From NCBI RefSeq assembly GCF_002287375.1, contig NZ_NPOA01000017.1, positions 1 to 64,000 of the forward strand: a stretch of DNA of 64,000 nt, given 5' to 3'. This document shows positions 7,305-15,687 of this stretch, in pieces. Source of the stretch: Virgibacillus profundi (GTDB lineage Bacteria > Bacillota > Bacilli > Bacillales > Amphibacillaceae). Below the pieces are notes generated by a model, which worked only from the letters and a program-made list of their open reading frames with translations, was not told the origin of the DNA and did no database searches. Every line of letters begins with the position of its first letter. Position 1 is the first letter of the stretch. The translations under genes were made by a program, and so were the position numbers.

Positions 7305-7752
7305 TCGTGGACGCTCCTTCTGCGTTTTCCTGTTTCATTTGTCTGCGTTTTTTCATCATATAGTAACCAAGTGCAAAGGATCCGTACAAACCACCAAGAT
7401 TATTCTCTTTTGTGATTTCGTTGGTGTCAGTAGTTTTCTTTTTTAGTGTCTCTGTTACATCAACAAGTGATGAAGAAAATCTTCTCGTTACATTTCCAAC
7501 ATCTCCTACAATATAAAACAATGGGCTTAATTGCTTTAATTTATCGTTGACATCTGCAATCGTATGATTACTTTCACCAATAAGATCGCCCGTTTCTTTT
7601 AATACATCATCCAATTGCTTTGGCAGTCTGTCCACTGTTTTTTCAATACCTTTAAGTACACCTGCCAGGTTATTTAAGGTATGGGCAATAAATATTGCTA
7701 ACACAAGAAATGCTACACCGATTATGATGACACCTATTCCAGCCAAATCCAT
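7288..7752 (-). CDS. DUF948 membrane-anchored protein (YtxG-like paralog 2)
   Basis: This 154-aa protein has an N-terminal membrane segment (about 4-25) and an amphipathic helical body. It aligns over its full length with the plus-strand paralog at 6152-6601 (LSPLFYIVGDVG, GGLYGS/EGLYGA). The C-terminus is Gln/Glu-rich. It is the middle gene of a three-gene operon and overlaps the YtxH-like gene. DUF948 proteins are general-stress envelope proteins in Bacillus; no enzymatic activity is known. Confidence 0.85.
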   Translation of the reverse strand: MDLAGIGVIIIGVAFLVLAIFIAHTLNNLAGVLKGIEKTVDRLPKQLDDVLKETGDLIGESNHTIADVNDKLKQLSPLFYIVGDVGNVTRRFSSSLVDVTETLKKKTTDTNEITKENNLGGLYGSFALGYYMMKKRRQMKQENAEGASTNGQQE

Positions 7753-7770
7753 ATATATCCCTCTCTTTCC

Positions 7771-8247
7771 CTAAGATTGTTTAAATGGTACGATATTTGT
7801 ATTTTCATCTTGAAGCATCACTTCATTTTTTTCTGTCGGTTTTTGTTTTTTCCATTTGGAATATAAAAGAAATGCCGCTTCACTCCATTTAATTCCTTCA
7901 ATAACCGGTTTCATTTTTGAGTCAAATTCTTCATCGGAAAGCTTTTTAGAATTGCGATCGTATACCTGATTGACTGCGTTTACGGAAACACCAACATTTT
8001 CCATTGTGTCAAAGAGGCTGTCTGTCGCTTTTAACTTATCTGACATATCATCCACAATATTTTCTGTTTCCTGAACTGTTTTTCTTAGTTCGGGGGTAAT
8101 ATGCTGAAGTTCTGTTTCTACCTCTCCTAAGGTTTTTCCAAGGGTTCTCATTGTATCAGATATTCTTTTCAAAACGAGTGCTGCGTAAATAACGATAATT
8201 ACGAATGCGATTGCCAGTAATAAACAAGTCAAATATATTATTCCCAT
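7771..8247 (-). CDS. DUF948 membrane-anchored protein (YtxG-like paralog 3)
   Basis: The 158-aa protein has an N-terminal transmembrane helix (about 4-25) and a coiled-coil-like body (about 30-110) typical of DUF948. A Lys-rich stretch and acidic tail follow. It is more diverged than the other two copies. AGGGAGGG lies 5 nt before the ATG. It is the first gene of the operon and is preceded by a SigB-like promoter. Three DUF948 genes within 2 kb point to local duplication. Confidence 0.83.
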   Translation of the reverse strand: MGIIYLTCLLLAIAFVIIVIYAALVLKRISDTMRTLGKTLGEVETELQHITPELRKTVQETENIVDDMSDKLKATDSLFDTMENVGVSVNAVNQVYDRNSKKLSDEEFDSKMKPVIEGIKWSEAAFLLYSKWKKQKPTEKNEVMLQDENTNIVPFKQS

Positions 8248-8272
8248 TAATAACCCTCCCTATAAAAGCATT

Positions 8273-8298
8273 ATACCACTAGTACTCGCAAATAAAAC
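8273..8298 (-). promoter_or_regulatory. SigB-type promoter of the DUF948-YtxH operon
   Basis: On the minus strand GTTTTA (8293-8298), 14 bp, TGGTAT (8273-8278) matches the SigB pattern. It overlaps an extended SigA -10, TGGTATAAT. The GTTT-N14-TGGTAT layout repeats that of the first DUF948 gene. Confidence 0.55.
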
Positions 8299-8313
8299 TT
8301 ATGTATTTTATTA

Positions 8314-8339
8314 GATTAAACCCTCACTATGAGGGGTAT
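8314..8339 (+). promoter_or_regulatory. SigB-type promoter of the YihY gene
   Basis: GATTAA (8314-8319) is followed after 14 bp by a perfect GGGTAT (8334-8339). The SigB consensus is GTTTAA / GGGTAT. It diverges from the DUF948-operon promoter only 16 bp away. Confidence 0.6.
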
Positions 8340-8378
8340 ATAGAATAAAGATCTACTAACTTGATTGGAGGAACTTAT

Positions 8379-9230
8379 ATGTCGAAACTTACAAACTTAG
8401 CAAAAGATTTCATGGCAAAATTCAAAGAGGATAATGTTCCTTTATTAGCAGCTGCTCAAGCCTACTATTATCTTCTATCCGTTGTACCACTTCTAATTGT
8501 ATGTTTCGCCCTTATCCCTTATTTTAATATAAATCCAGCTGATGCTGTTGAATTTATGGAAAATATTCTACCAGGTGAAATAGCTTCTATTTTTGAAGAA
8601 AATATTGTGAGCCTTGTCCAAACACCACAGGGTGGTCTTTTGGCCATTGGGATTATTGGTGCATTATGGTCTGCTTCAGCAGGGATTAATGCCTTTATAA
8701 AATCGACAAATGAAGCATATGACGTTGAAGAGACACGCTCATTCATCATCGTTCGCCTGATAGCGCTAGGATTAACGCTTGGGATGATTATTGCATTGGT
8801 TGTTGCTATCCTATTACCAGTATTCGGTAATGTCATCCTCGGTTTTCTGGAGTCATTATTAGGACTCTCCGGTGTGATGAGTATTTTATTTCAAGTACTG
8901 CGCTGGGCGATCAGTATTATTGTCCTGACAGCACTTCTTATGATATTATACCGGTTTGCTCCGAATAAAAAGCTGCCATTTAAACATATTATCCCTGGAG
9001 CACTTGTTGCAAGTATTCTATGGCAGTTAATTTCCCTAGGCTTCTCATTTTATGTAAGCAATTTTGGCAGCTACTCAGCAACCTATGGAAGTCTTGGCGG
9101 GATTATCATTTTAATGATTTGGTTTTTCCTGACAGGCTTGATTTTAATGATCGGCGCCATAACGAATGTGTTATACCACCGAAATCAGAACAAGCATTAT
9201 TCAAAAGAGAATAAAGCGTCAAATTTATAA
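8379..9230 (+). CDS. YihY/BrkB (former RNase BN) family membrane protein
   Basis: The 283-aa protein has about six membrane helices and the family signature near the N-terminus (AAQAYYYLLSVVPLL). The internal LWSASAGINAFIKSTNEAY and the C-terminal GGIIILMIWFFLTGLI are also typical. The family is widespread, once misnamed ribonuclease BN, and its role is unclear (possibly transport or envelope). The start at 8379 has GGAGG 7 nt upstream; a start at 8361 lacks one. A SigB-type promoter suggests stress induction together with its divergent neighbours. Confidence 0.88.
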   Translation: MSKLTNLAKDFMAKFKEDNVPLLAAAQAYYYLLSVVPLLIVCFALIPYFNINPADAVEFMENILPGEIASIFEENIVSLVQTPQGGLLAIGIIGALWSASAGINAFIKSTNEAYDVEETRSFIIVRLIALGLTLGMIIALVVAILLPVFGNVILGFLESLLGLSGVMSILFQVLRWAISIIVLTALLMILYRFAPNKKLPFKHIIPGALVASILWQLISLGFSFYVSNFGSYSATYGSLGGIIILMIWFFLTGLILMIGAITNVLYHRNQNKHYSKENKASNL

Positions 9231-9278
9231 TGCGAAATCGTTATGAGATATGATGGTTCTGAATTCCAAATTGAGAGA

Positions 9279-9310
9279 GAAATCGGCGAACTGCCGATTT
9301 CCTTTTTTAT
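9279..9310 (+). terminator. Terminator of the YihY gene
   Basis: A perfect 9-bp stem GAAATCGGC/GCCGATTTC with a 5-nt loop is followed by CTTTTTTAT. It overlaps the last codons of the converging gene at 9307. Confidence 0.88.
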
Positions 9311-10548
9311 CTTGATAGTAAACCTATGACAAAACTTTTGCCCCAATTTGGCGCATCTGCTATAACGACATCATTCCATGTATTCTGATTTAACTTAAGT
9401 GGTGTAATAAACGTTGCTCCATGTCTAAATTGCCCTGTCCTGCCTTCAGCTACCCAGTCTCCAGTGTTTACACCTTTTGTAATTTCCTGCATTCTATCCA
9501 TATAAATACCTGTTTCAATAGATTGCTTCATTAGTTTACCTTCATTTGTCATTTTCCATACAGAATTTGCGAACACAGTATCTTCAAAAAGGACGGTGGC
9601 ACCAAGGGATTCTTTCTTAGTTATCGCCAAATTAGCATGGTAGCCAGGTAATAGCTCATTAAGTTCTGCATCTTCATTAAATGTTACATTAAAAGGGTAG
9701 ACACTTTCCCCTTCTACCTGGATTGCTTTAGGTGATTCATCTACTTCATTAATTACACCTTCCACAAGTGCTTCTTTTTCCGTAACCTGTACAGCAACAG
9801 CCATCCCTTGTTCAATAGTGGTGCGTTCTTGCTCTGTCAGTTCACCCTCTGCATGCAACTGTGCACTTTCAATTGTAATAATTGGGTCACTTAATGATGT
9901 CGAAACTGTTTTAATTGTGCCTTCATAGGGACTCTCTACAGTAATTGTATTTCCGGTTGTCCGAAGCTCATCCAATTGAGCTTGAATGCTATCCAATTGT
10001 GCATTTTTCTGATCCAGTTCTTTTTCCTTCTCAATAAGATACTGTTCTTTCATCATTTCCGCTTCAACAGGTTCTTTTTGATTTTCAATAATTATATTGC
10101 CTTCTGACAAATCCCCTTCCAAAGGGATAGAGTTTGAAGAATTGGAAGGTGGAATCCGGTAGCTGTTCATTTGCGTGATCGCTGATTGAATAGCTGTTAT
10201 ATCACCATTTATTTGTTCCGTTTCCTGCATCAGCATGGATTCTGTTTCGTAATAATTAGTCACGGTATAGGAATAGAGTGGGTCACCCGGATTAATTTGA
10301 TTTCCCTCTTTAACGAAAAACTCCTGAAAGCTGCCTAATGTTTTATCAAAATAGACCTGGTTTTCCTGCATAAAGGCAATCACTCCAGGCTTAACGAGTT
10401 TATCGGCCACATCTGCTTCAAATGCCTGAGCCCAATCCTTTATATACGATTTTCTATCAATTTTATTTTCATCATCAAGAAATACCAATAAAATGTTAAC
10501 ACCAATAAATAATACGATTGCCGTCAAAATAATTCTTCTTCGCATCAT
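9307..10548 (-). CDS. HlyD-type membrane fusion protein (YknX-like)
   Basis: The 413-aa protein has an N-terminal membrane anchor (about 5-22), a beta-barrel/lipoyl half (about 55-95), and a central coiled coil (about 105-195, Gln/Glu-rich). The second lipoyl half is VESPYEGTIKTV, with beta-barrel domains to the C-terminus. This is the architecture of adaptors of ABC exporters. The preceding Yip1-like gene recalls B. subtilis yknW-yknX, but no ATPase or permease gene (yknYZ) is adjacent. ATG at 10548 overlaps the upstream stop (ATGA); a GTG at 10557 is less likely. Substrate unknown. Confidence 0.78.
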   Translation of the reverse strand: MMRRRIILTAIVLFIGVNILLVFLDDENKIDRKSYIKDWAQAFEADVADKLVKPGVIAFMQENQVYFDKTLGSFQEFFVKEGNQINPGDPLYSYTVTNYYETESMLMQETEQINGDITAIQSAITQMNSYRIPPSNSSNSIPLEGDLSEGNIIIENQKEPVEAEMMKEQYLIEKEKELDQKNAQLDSIQAQLDELRTTGNTITVESPYEGTIKTVSTSLSDPIITIESAQLHAEGELTEQERTTIEQGMAVAVQVTEKEALVEGVINEVDESPKAIQVEGESVYPFNVTFNEDAELNELLPGYHANLAITKKESLGATVLFEDTVFANSVWKMTNEGKLMKQSIETGIYMDRMQEITKGVNTGDWVAEGRTGQFRHGATFITPLKLNQNTWNDVVIADAPNWGKSFVIGLLSR

Positions 10549-11219
10549 CCAAACCACCCACTTACTATATACGTATCAACATATGCCAATAGCGCAGTCA
10601 CACACCAGAATAAAATATGCAAACCGATAACATTAATCCAAATCCAATGCTTTTTAAGCTCGGTGAATTGAAGCAAGTATTTCACTTGAAACCAAATGAT
10701 CCATAACTGAAAAAGTGAAATTGCTCCAAAAAAGTAAATAGCCCAGGGTACCTCTGTAATATAGGATGCTATTATTCCAAAAGATAGTGGGGAAACAAAC
10801 CAGTCCAGCCCATTTAACGTGACGAGCGGAATCCAGATGATTCGTTCAATAAGCATAACTAAAAGAACGACTTGCTGCATGATGAGCAATTTTCGAAAAG
10901 GTGCCCCTGTTAATAAATAGAATAGTAGTGTTGGCAAAAATAAAATCAATGCAGCAAACAAAACAGCATATGCCATTCGACCAATAATAAACCAAAATTT
11001 ACTTTGCTCATACGCTACAGGAGTTAACTGTACTGCCGTTGTTGAAATAATGTCTGATCCTATTCCCAGAAAAGCCATCCAAGCATAGATTATGATACTT
11101 AACAGGAAAAGCAATGAACTTACTTTCCATAGATTATGTATTTTCTCTGCTTTACGGATGCGAAATAAGTGATCATCTAAGGAAAAAAGAATTCTAAATA
11201 CATTCACGTAATATGTCAT
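10545..11219 (-). CDS. Yip1-family membrane protein (YknW-like)
   Basis: The 224-aa protein has about five membrane helices (about 30-50, 75-105, 110-135, 150-185, 195-215) and no enzymatic motifs. The N-terminal charged stretch and fold resemble the Yip1 domain family, including YknW, which assists assembly of the YknXYZ exporter against the SDP toxin. It overlaps the downstream adaptor gene by 4 bp, so the two are translationally coupled. The upstream 180 bp contain no clear promoter. Confidence 0.72.
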   Translation of the reverse strand: MTYYVNVFRILFSLDDHLFRIRKAEKIHNLWKVSSLLFLLSIIIYAWMAFLGIGSDIISTTAVQLTPVAYEQSKFWFIIGRMAYAVLFAALILFLPTLLFYLLTGAPFRKLLIMQQVVLLVMLIERIIWIPLVTLNGLDWFVSPLSFGIIASYITEVPWAIYFFGAISLFQLWIIWFQVKYLLQFTELKKHWIWINVIGLHILFWCVTALLAYVDTYIVSGWFG

Positions 11220-11398
11220 AGTTTATTTACATCCCTTTTCAATTCATACATACTAAAATGTTAGGTAGAAGATGTTCTATAGGAGCAGTAACAATCCTTC
11301 CTTAGAACGCTCTTATATCCTATTAATTCTAACGCAAATTTCGATAAAATTCTATCTTTTTATGAATATTAGTCATTTATATCCATCTAGGTAATAAA

Positions 11399-12559
11399 TT
11401 AGAAAAAATCACCGAAGTATGTTTGTTGATTTGGAATGAGATTTTCAAGCTGTTCGACAGTATTCTCTTTTCCCTGCAATAGACCAAGCTGATAATAATC
11501 CATTGGACGTTTAAACCCTAGAAGCATACCTGTAAGTATCTGCACTGAACACTGAATTCCGTTATGGTCCCCATGCGATTGAAGGAAGGTTACATTATTT
11601 TTTCCATCCTCTATACTCAGTTGATAGGTACCATTATTTTCTGGTAAAAAGTCATCCTTAATTGTAATCGGTATTCTTCCATTGTTGTTAAATGGGTATT
11701 CTTTTAAAAATGCCATTATATCAACAATACGTGCCATGAAATAAGGTATTTGTTTTTGTTCAAACCTCGGTTCATCCAACAAAAGAGAAAGGTTGTCATT
11801 TTCAGGAACGACAAGCTCCACGTTTTCCACCATTGAATCATGATTGGCAATGAACTCCAGTAGCAGCTTCCTTCCGTTTAAATTCTTGAATACCATTTCT
11901 TCCACGTTAAACACTTTTTCTTTAACGTTAAAAATTAAATAGCCCTGTGGTTGTCCTTTTGCATTATAGGCGACAGCGATTTGATATTTATCTGTTAATA
12001 CACGCTGTTTCCACCATTTTTCATCACGAACGAGCATACCGTTAAATTTCTTTGTATATTCTGTATATAGGCCATGAAGGAGCGGAATATCAGGTTGTAT
12101 GCGTCTTACATAACCTTCCCAGTCCCATTTCCTTTTCAGTCTTTCCAGAGGAATACTATATTCTTTTTGAGAAAAAGTATACTCCCAGCCATATTTACGA
12201 TAAAAACCAAATGAAAAAGGATGAAGGTATGACAGAGTTTGTCCGTTTTCCTTCATGTGTTGCAATGCAAATTTCAGCAAATGCTTCACCATTCCCTGTC
12301 TGCGATATTCAGGCCATGTTGCCACAGAACTTATACCACCCATTTTAAATTCCTTGCCATTTATATAGGTGGATAATGGAATAAGATGCAGCTTTGCAGC
12401 CAGATTATCCTCTTCCATCCAGCCCCAGATTTTGTGCCTCTTTACTTCTTCCTGTTTTTTACGCAATTTTTCCTCAGATAATTCATATTGAAATGCAAAT
12501 TGAGAAAGGGAAAAAATCGCATCATGATCTGCTTCTGAAAGTGTTTTGATGTTTTTCAA
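11399..12559 (-). CDS. Eis-type GNAT N-acetyltransferase
   Basis: This 386-aa protein starts with a GNAT domain containing the acetyl-CoA loop EYRRQGMVKHLL (about 84-95). A second GNAT-like half follows (about 150-280), then a C-terminal sterol-carrier-like domain ending in -GDFF. This three-part layout is that of the Eis family (aminoglycoside or protein lysine acetyltransferases). The start is TTG, with AGGAGG 8 nt upstream. It is monocistronic. Bacillus relatives are mostly uncharacterised, so the substrate is not predicted. Confidence 0.85.
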   Translation of the reverse strand: MKNIKTLSEADHDAIFSLSQFAFQYELSEEKLRKKQEEVKRHKIWGWMEEDNLAAKLHLIPLSTYINGKEFKMGGISSVATWPEYRRQGMVKHLLKFALQHMKENGQTLSYLHPFSFGFYRKYGWEYTFSQKEYSIPLERLKRKWDWEGYVRRIQPDIPLLHGLYTEYTKKFNGMLVRDEKWWKQRVLTDKYQIAVAYNAKGQPQGYLIFNVKEKVFNVEEMVFKNLNGRKLLLEFIANHDSMVENVELVVPENDNLSLLLDEPRFEQKQIPYFMARIVDIMAFLKEYPFNNNGRIPITIKDDFLPENNGTYQLSIEDGKNNVTFLQSHGDHNGIQCSVQILTGMLLGFKRPMDYYQLGLLQGKENTVEQLENLIPNQQTYFGDFF

Positions 12560-12632
12560 TATGGGTGCCTCCTATGTATTTTCAATAATTATATGATAAT
12601 GGAAAGAAAGCAATGTGGAAAGGCTAACGAGT

Positions 12633-12668
12633 AAAAAGCCCTCCTTCCAATAAAGGAAAAAGAGCTTT
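12633..12668 (-). terminator. Terminator after the catalase-like gene
   Basis: On the minus strand an AAAGCTC…/…GGGCTTTTT hairpin with a GGAAGG arm and a short TTATT loop is followed by T residues, 20 bp past the stop codon. Pairing includes some G-U. Confidence 0.7.
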
Positions 12669-12689
12669 AGAATGTAATAAATGTATTTG

Positions 12690-14753
12690 CTATTTTCTAT
12701 CCCAAAAACGTTGCTTAGCTATTGCAGAAACAAAATCTTTCCCGAAGTCCGGATTATTTGCAGCAAAAACAACACCGGCTAAGTTATTATTCGGTGACTT
12801 TTTAATATAAGACTGCCCGGTTGAAGCAATACCAATTGGTTTATAGTGTTTATATGCTTCGTTTAGGAAATTCATAATACTTTGGTGGAATTTCGCTTCG
12901 TTTTCAGTACTTCCTCCAACGATATAAATTGAATCATACAGGACCGGATACGTTGAAACAAAAATCTTGTCAACCTCGATTTTTGTACCATCTTCCCCTA
13001 CGACAGTACCTAACTTTTCACTTACAATTTCTATAAAAACACCATATTGTTGCAAGACTTTCAACGCATTTGTTACCTCTTCACCGTTAAAACCATTACC
13101 GATTAAAACAGCGACTTTTTGCGAATATGCATAATGTGGTGTGTTGGTTAAGCTTAGGGCTGGTGAGCTTTTTGTTACCGGAACATTGGATCCGGTTGGT
13201 GGATTGACACCAATACTACCCGCAATAATTGTTGCCATCTCTTTATCAACATTAGCAAACATCTCGACAACTTGCTGACGGACAGATTTGCTTTTTACAT
13301 AGCCAAGGTGAAAGTTAAATGTTTCCACAATCTGCTGTTTCTCGACAGGTGACATACTATTCCAGAAAAGTCTTGGCTGCGAGAAGTGATCAAAAAAAGA
13401 TTCGCCTGGGCGTTCTCTCGTCTTATGTCCCTCTACTTTTTCAGGGTAATGCGCATATCCACCCTCTTCAGGGGGAGTCTCTGCAGGTGTATTATTAGCT
13501 AACGAATTTTTATGATAGTTTACTGAATCAACATCTATCCTATGTCTCACATCGCTTTGCCGTTGGTTCGTGTTCGTTTCTACGATAGGCTGGTTGACCG
13601 GTATATTATTAATATTACCCGTGCCAAGTCGGTGATAATCCGTATCCCGATAAGCAAAAGATCTGCCCTGCAGGACAGGATCATCTGTGAAGTCAATTCC
13701 TGGAACAACTGTTGCCGGATCAAATGAGGATTGCTCTTCTTCTGCAAAAAAATTATCAACCAGTCGATTCAATGTCAATTTACCGATGATTTCAACAGGA
13801 ACTACTTCTTCCGGCCACAATGTTGTATCATCCAGAATGTCAAAGTCATACTTGAATTCATCTTCTTCAGCGATCAGCTGCACACCAAGTTCATATTCTG
13901 GATATGCCCCTTTTTTAATGGAATCATGTAAATCCCGTCGATGGAAGTCGGGGTCAACCCCTCCAATAATATTCGCTTCATCAAGCAATAATGAATGGAC
14001 GCCAAGCATAGGCTTCCATACAAATCTGACAAAAGTTGATTTACCCTGTTCGTTAATAAACCGAAATGTATTAACAGGCCAGGCTTCCATCATTCTCCAG
14101 CTTTTCGGGCGACCCCGACTGGACATTAGCCACATAATGAAATGAGCAATTTCCTGATTATTGGCGATATAATCCCAGGCATTATCATGTGCAACTGTGG
14201 CTTGCGGAACGTCGGTTATCGGATTTGGTTTTACCGCATGCACAAAATCAGCAAACTTCATGGCATCTGCAACAGCAAAGACAGCGAATGACAGTGCCAG
14301 CATATCGTAGTTCCCTTCTTGTGTGTAAAACTTGGTTGCAAAACCGCGTATGTCGATTGCAGTATCCTTGGAACCCCTGCTGCCAATAAAGTTGGAAAAC
14401 CGAACAAACACAGGTGTTTTGCAGCCAGGTTCCTGCAGAAAACCAGCTCTTGTGACATGTTTCATTGATTTATATAATTCAAATTCCCCATATGCCCCGT
14501 CACCTCTAGCATGAACCACCTTTTCCGGTATCCGTTCCCTGTTAAAATGTGACTGTTTTTTATAAAAGTGAAAGTCCTGGAATAACGCAGGTCCACGCTT
14601 TCCTGCTCTTAAAGACCACCTGTCATTCGAAATCTTTAACCCGGCATCACTGGTAAGTTTCTTCCCTGGACCGGTATTTTTTTCACGGTATTGTTCAAGT
14701 TGTTCATCTTTTGGATCTTTGTCATCGGGTTTATTATTTCTTTTTTCATCCAT
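12690..14753 (-). CDS. Large-subunit catalase homolog (KatE-like) with altered distal pocket
   Basis: At 687 aa it matches clade-2 large catalases (B. subtilis KatE, 686 aa). It has the catalase core (about 30-500) and a C-terminal class I glutamine-amidotransferase-like domain (about 540-687). Distal His81 (VVHARG), Ser120, and the proximal Arg364/Tyr368 (GRSFAYRDT) are present, so haem binding is plausible. The normally invariant GNN segment after GNYD is replaced: the catalytic Asn is Leu154 and the next Asn Ser155, with Pro and Phe around it also changed. The AHG/VHG motif is AYG. It is probably a weakly active or repurposed catalase. No clear SigB promoter is visible upstream. Confidence 0.85.
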   Translation of the reverse strand: MDEKRNNKPDDKDPKDEQLEQYREKNTGPGKKLTSDAGLKISNDRWSLRAGKRGPALFQDFHFYKKQSHFNRERIPEKVVHARGDGAYGEFELYKSMKHVTRAGFLQEPGCKTPVFVRFSNFIGSRGSKDTAIDIRGFATKFYTQEGNYDMLALSFAVFAVADAMKFADFVHAVKPNPITDVPQATVAHDNAWDYIANNQEIAHFIMWLMSSRGRPKSWRMMEAWPVNTFRFINEQGKSTFVRFVWKPMLGVHSLLLDEANIIGGVDPDFHRRDLHDSIKKGAYPEYELGVQLIAEEDEFKYDFDILDDTTLWPEEVVPVEIIGKLTLNRLVDNFFAEEEQSSFDPATVVPGIDFTDDPVLQGRSFAYRDTDYHRLGTGNINNIPVNQPIVETNTNQRQSDVRHRIDVDSVNYHKNSLANNTPAETPPEEGGYAHYPEKVEGHKTRERPGESFFDHFSQPRLFWNSMSPVEKQQIVETFNFHLGYVKSKSVRQQVVEMFANVDKEMATIIAGSIGVNPPTGSNVPVTKSSPALSLTNTPHYAYSQKVAVLIGNGFNGEEVTNALKVLQQYGVFIEIVSEKLGTVVGEDGTKIEVDKIFVSTYPVLYDSIYIVGGSTENEAKFHQSIMNFLNEAYKHYKPIGIASTGQSYIKKSPNNNLAGVVFAANNPDFGKDFVSAIAKQRFWDRK

Positions 14754-14877
14754 ACCATCACTGTCCTATCATTAATTTTTTCAACCCATTGGTATTCATA
14801 TGCTTTATTTTTGAGTTTAGAACAGTTTTGTGATGTGTAGGAGTACATGGTTATTTGAATAAAAATAGGATGTTAAA

Positions 14878-14917
14878 ACAAAAACAGCCCTTTCCCACGA
14901 ATCGTGAGAAAGTGGGC
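14878..14917 (-). terminator. Second terminator-like hairpin downstream of the toxin gene
   Basis: GCCC…GGGC closes an imperfect long stem (CTTTC, CACGA pairs). On the minus strand it is followed by TGTTTTTGTTTT. It lies upstream of the catalase gene and insulates it from the toxin-antitoxin unit. Confidence 0.6.
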
Positions 14918-14956
14918 AGTAGGGTCTGACCTTAAATTACATTGCTGTATATCATA

Positions 14957-14990
14957 AAAAAGGACTCTTCCCACATAATTGAAAAGAGTC
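14957..14990 (-). terminator. Terminator after the ParE-like gene
   Basis: A GACTCTT/AAGAGTC stem with a 14-nt loop is followed on the minus strand by CTTTTTTA, about 25 bp past the toxin stop codon. Confidence 0.7.
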
Positions 14991-15014
14991 TGGAAACGAC
15001 TGTATATTAACATT

Positions 15015-15254
15015 TTATAAGAAAAAAATGGCTTCCATCTTTGCTTTACTACAATAGAAATTCATATTGCCACTTAGTACGGGATTTTTCAGTAAAGGGT
15101 ATCGAAATGGAAACTCCGCAAGTGATGCCACACGTTCTACGATCTCATCATACAGTTTGGTACTTTCAAAGTATGATTGCTCATTTATATAGTCGATAAT
15201 CTCGTGCAAATCCTGTTTCGCAGTAGGGAAGATGAGTACCTTATATTTTGTCAC
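15015..15254 (-). pseudogene. RelE/ParE-family toxin, C-terminally truncated
   Basis: The N-terminal ~58 residues (YKVLIFPTAKQDLHEIIDYI, then LYDEIVERVASLAEFPFRYP) are a clear ParE-type toxin start. After NPVLSGN the expected GYR…YLVFYVV…RRILY strands are absent and the reading frame ends at 79 residues with an unrelated, Lys/Phe-rich end. ParE toxins are usually about 95-105 residues. It overlaps the antitoxin gene by 14 bp, as intact pairs do. The toxin is probably inactive, which would leave the antitoxin as a remnant regulator. A frameshift or deletion at about 15070 is the likely cause. Confidence 0.75.
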
Positions 15255-15513
15255 GAATCTTTAACCTCATATTCTGAGCCACTTCCAGGAAGTCTTCACC
15301 AGAAGCACCGTTTTCAATTTCTGCCTCTGCTTCAGATAACTTACTGTATAACTCGATTAGAGCTTGCTGGCGCTCATACTCCTCGATACTCATCACAACC
15401 ATGTCCCCCGTACCATTCTTAGTAATAAATACAGGCTTTCGTTCGCTTCGACAGAACTCTGAAATCTCATTGGCGTTATTACGCAAATCTGAGATAGGAC
15501 GAATTGTAGGCAT
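15241..15513 (-). CDS. Phd/YefM-family antitoxin
   Basis: The 90-aa protein has the Phd/YefM DNA-binding N-terminus (MPTIRPISDLRNNANEISEF), the central KPVFITKNGTGDMVVMS strand and an acidic helical C-terminus for toxin binding. The start at 15513 gives the family N-terminus; an in-frame ATG at 15534 lacks a ribosome site. It is the first gene of the pair. Upstream 13-bp direct repeats over an extended -10 promoter are likely its own operators. It is inserted between rpsI and the rest of the accessory block. Confidence 0.88.
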   Translation of the reverse strand: MPTIRPISDLRNNANEISEFCRSERKPVFITKNGTGDMVVMSIEEYERQQALIELYSKLSEAEAEIENGASGEDFLEVAQNMRLKIRDKI

Positions 15514-15550
15514 ACATACTTCACCCCTTTTCAATGTGTTATTTTAGTTA

Positions 15551-15597
15551 ATTATAGCATAATTATGAGTAAATTATTCACCATATTATGAGTAAAT
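15551..15597 (-). promoter_or_regulatory. Promoter and operator repeats of the toxin-antitoxin pair
   Basis: An extended -10 (TGCTATAAT on the minus strand, TATAAT at 15551-15556) lies 38 bp upstream of the antitoxin start. Two perfect 13-bp direct repeats, ATTATGAGTAAAT at 15562-15574 and 15585-15597, are centred 23 bp apart across the -35 region. That is the position expected for Phd-type autorepression. Confidence 0.6.
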
Positions 15598-15615
15598 ATA
15601 TATACGCCTTTCCAT

Positions 15616-15657
15616 AAACAAAAACAGGCTATCTCACCTATGATGAGATAGCCTGTA
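15616..15657 (-). terminator. Terminator after rpsI
   Basis: A perfect 12-bp stem CAGGCTATCTCA/TGAGATAGCCTG with a 7-nt loop is followed on the minus strand by TTTTTGTTT. It ends the rplM-rpsI transcript. Confidence 0.92.
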
Positions 15658-15687
15658 AACGTTGATATATCATTGTTTTTATTAAGA

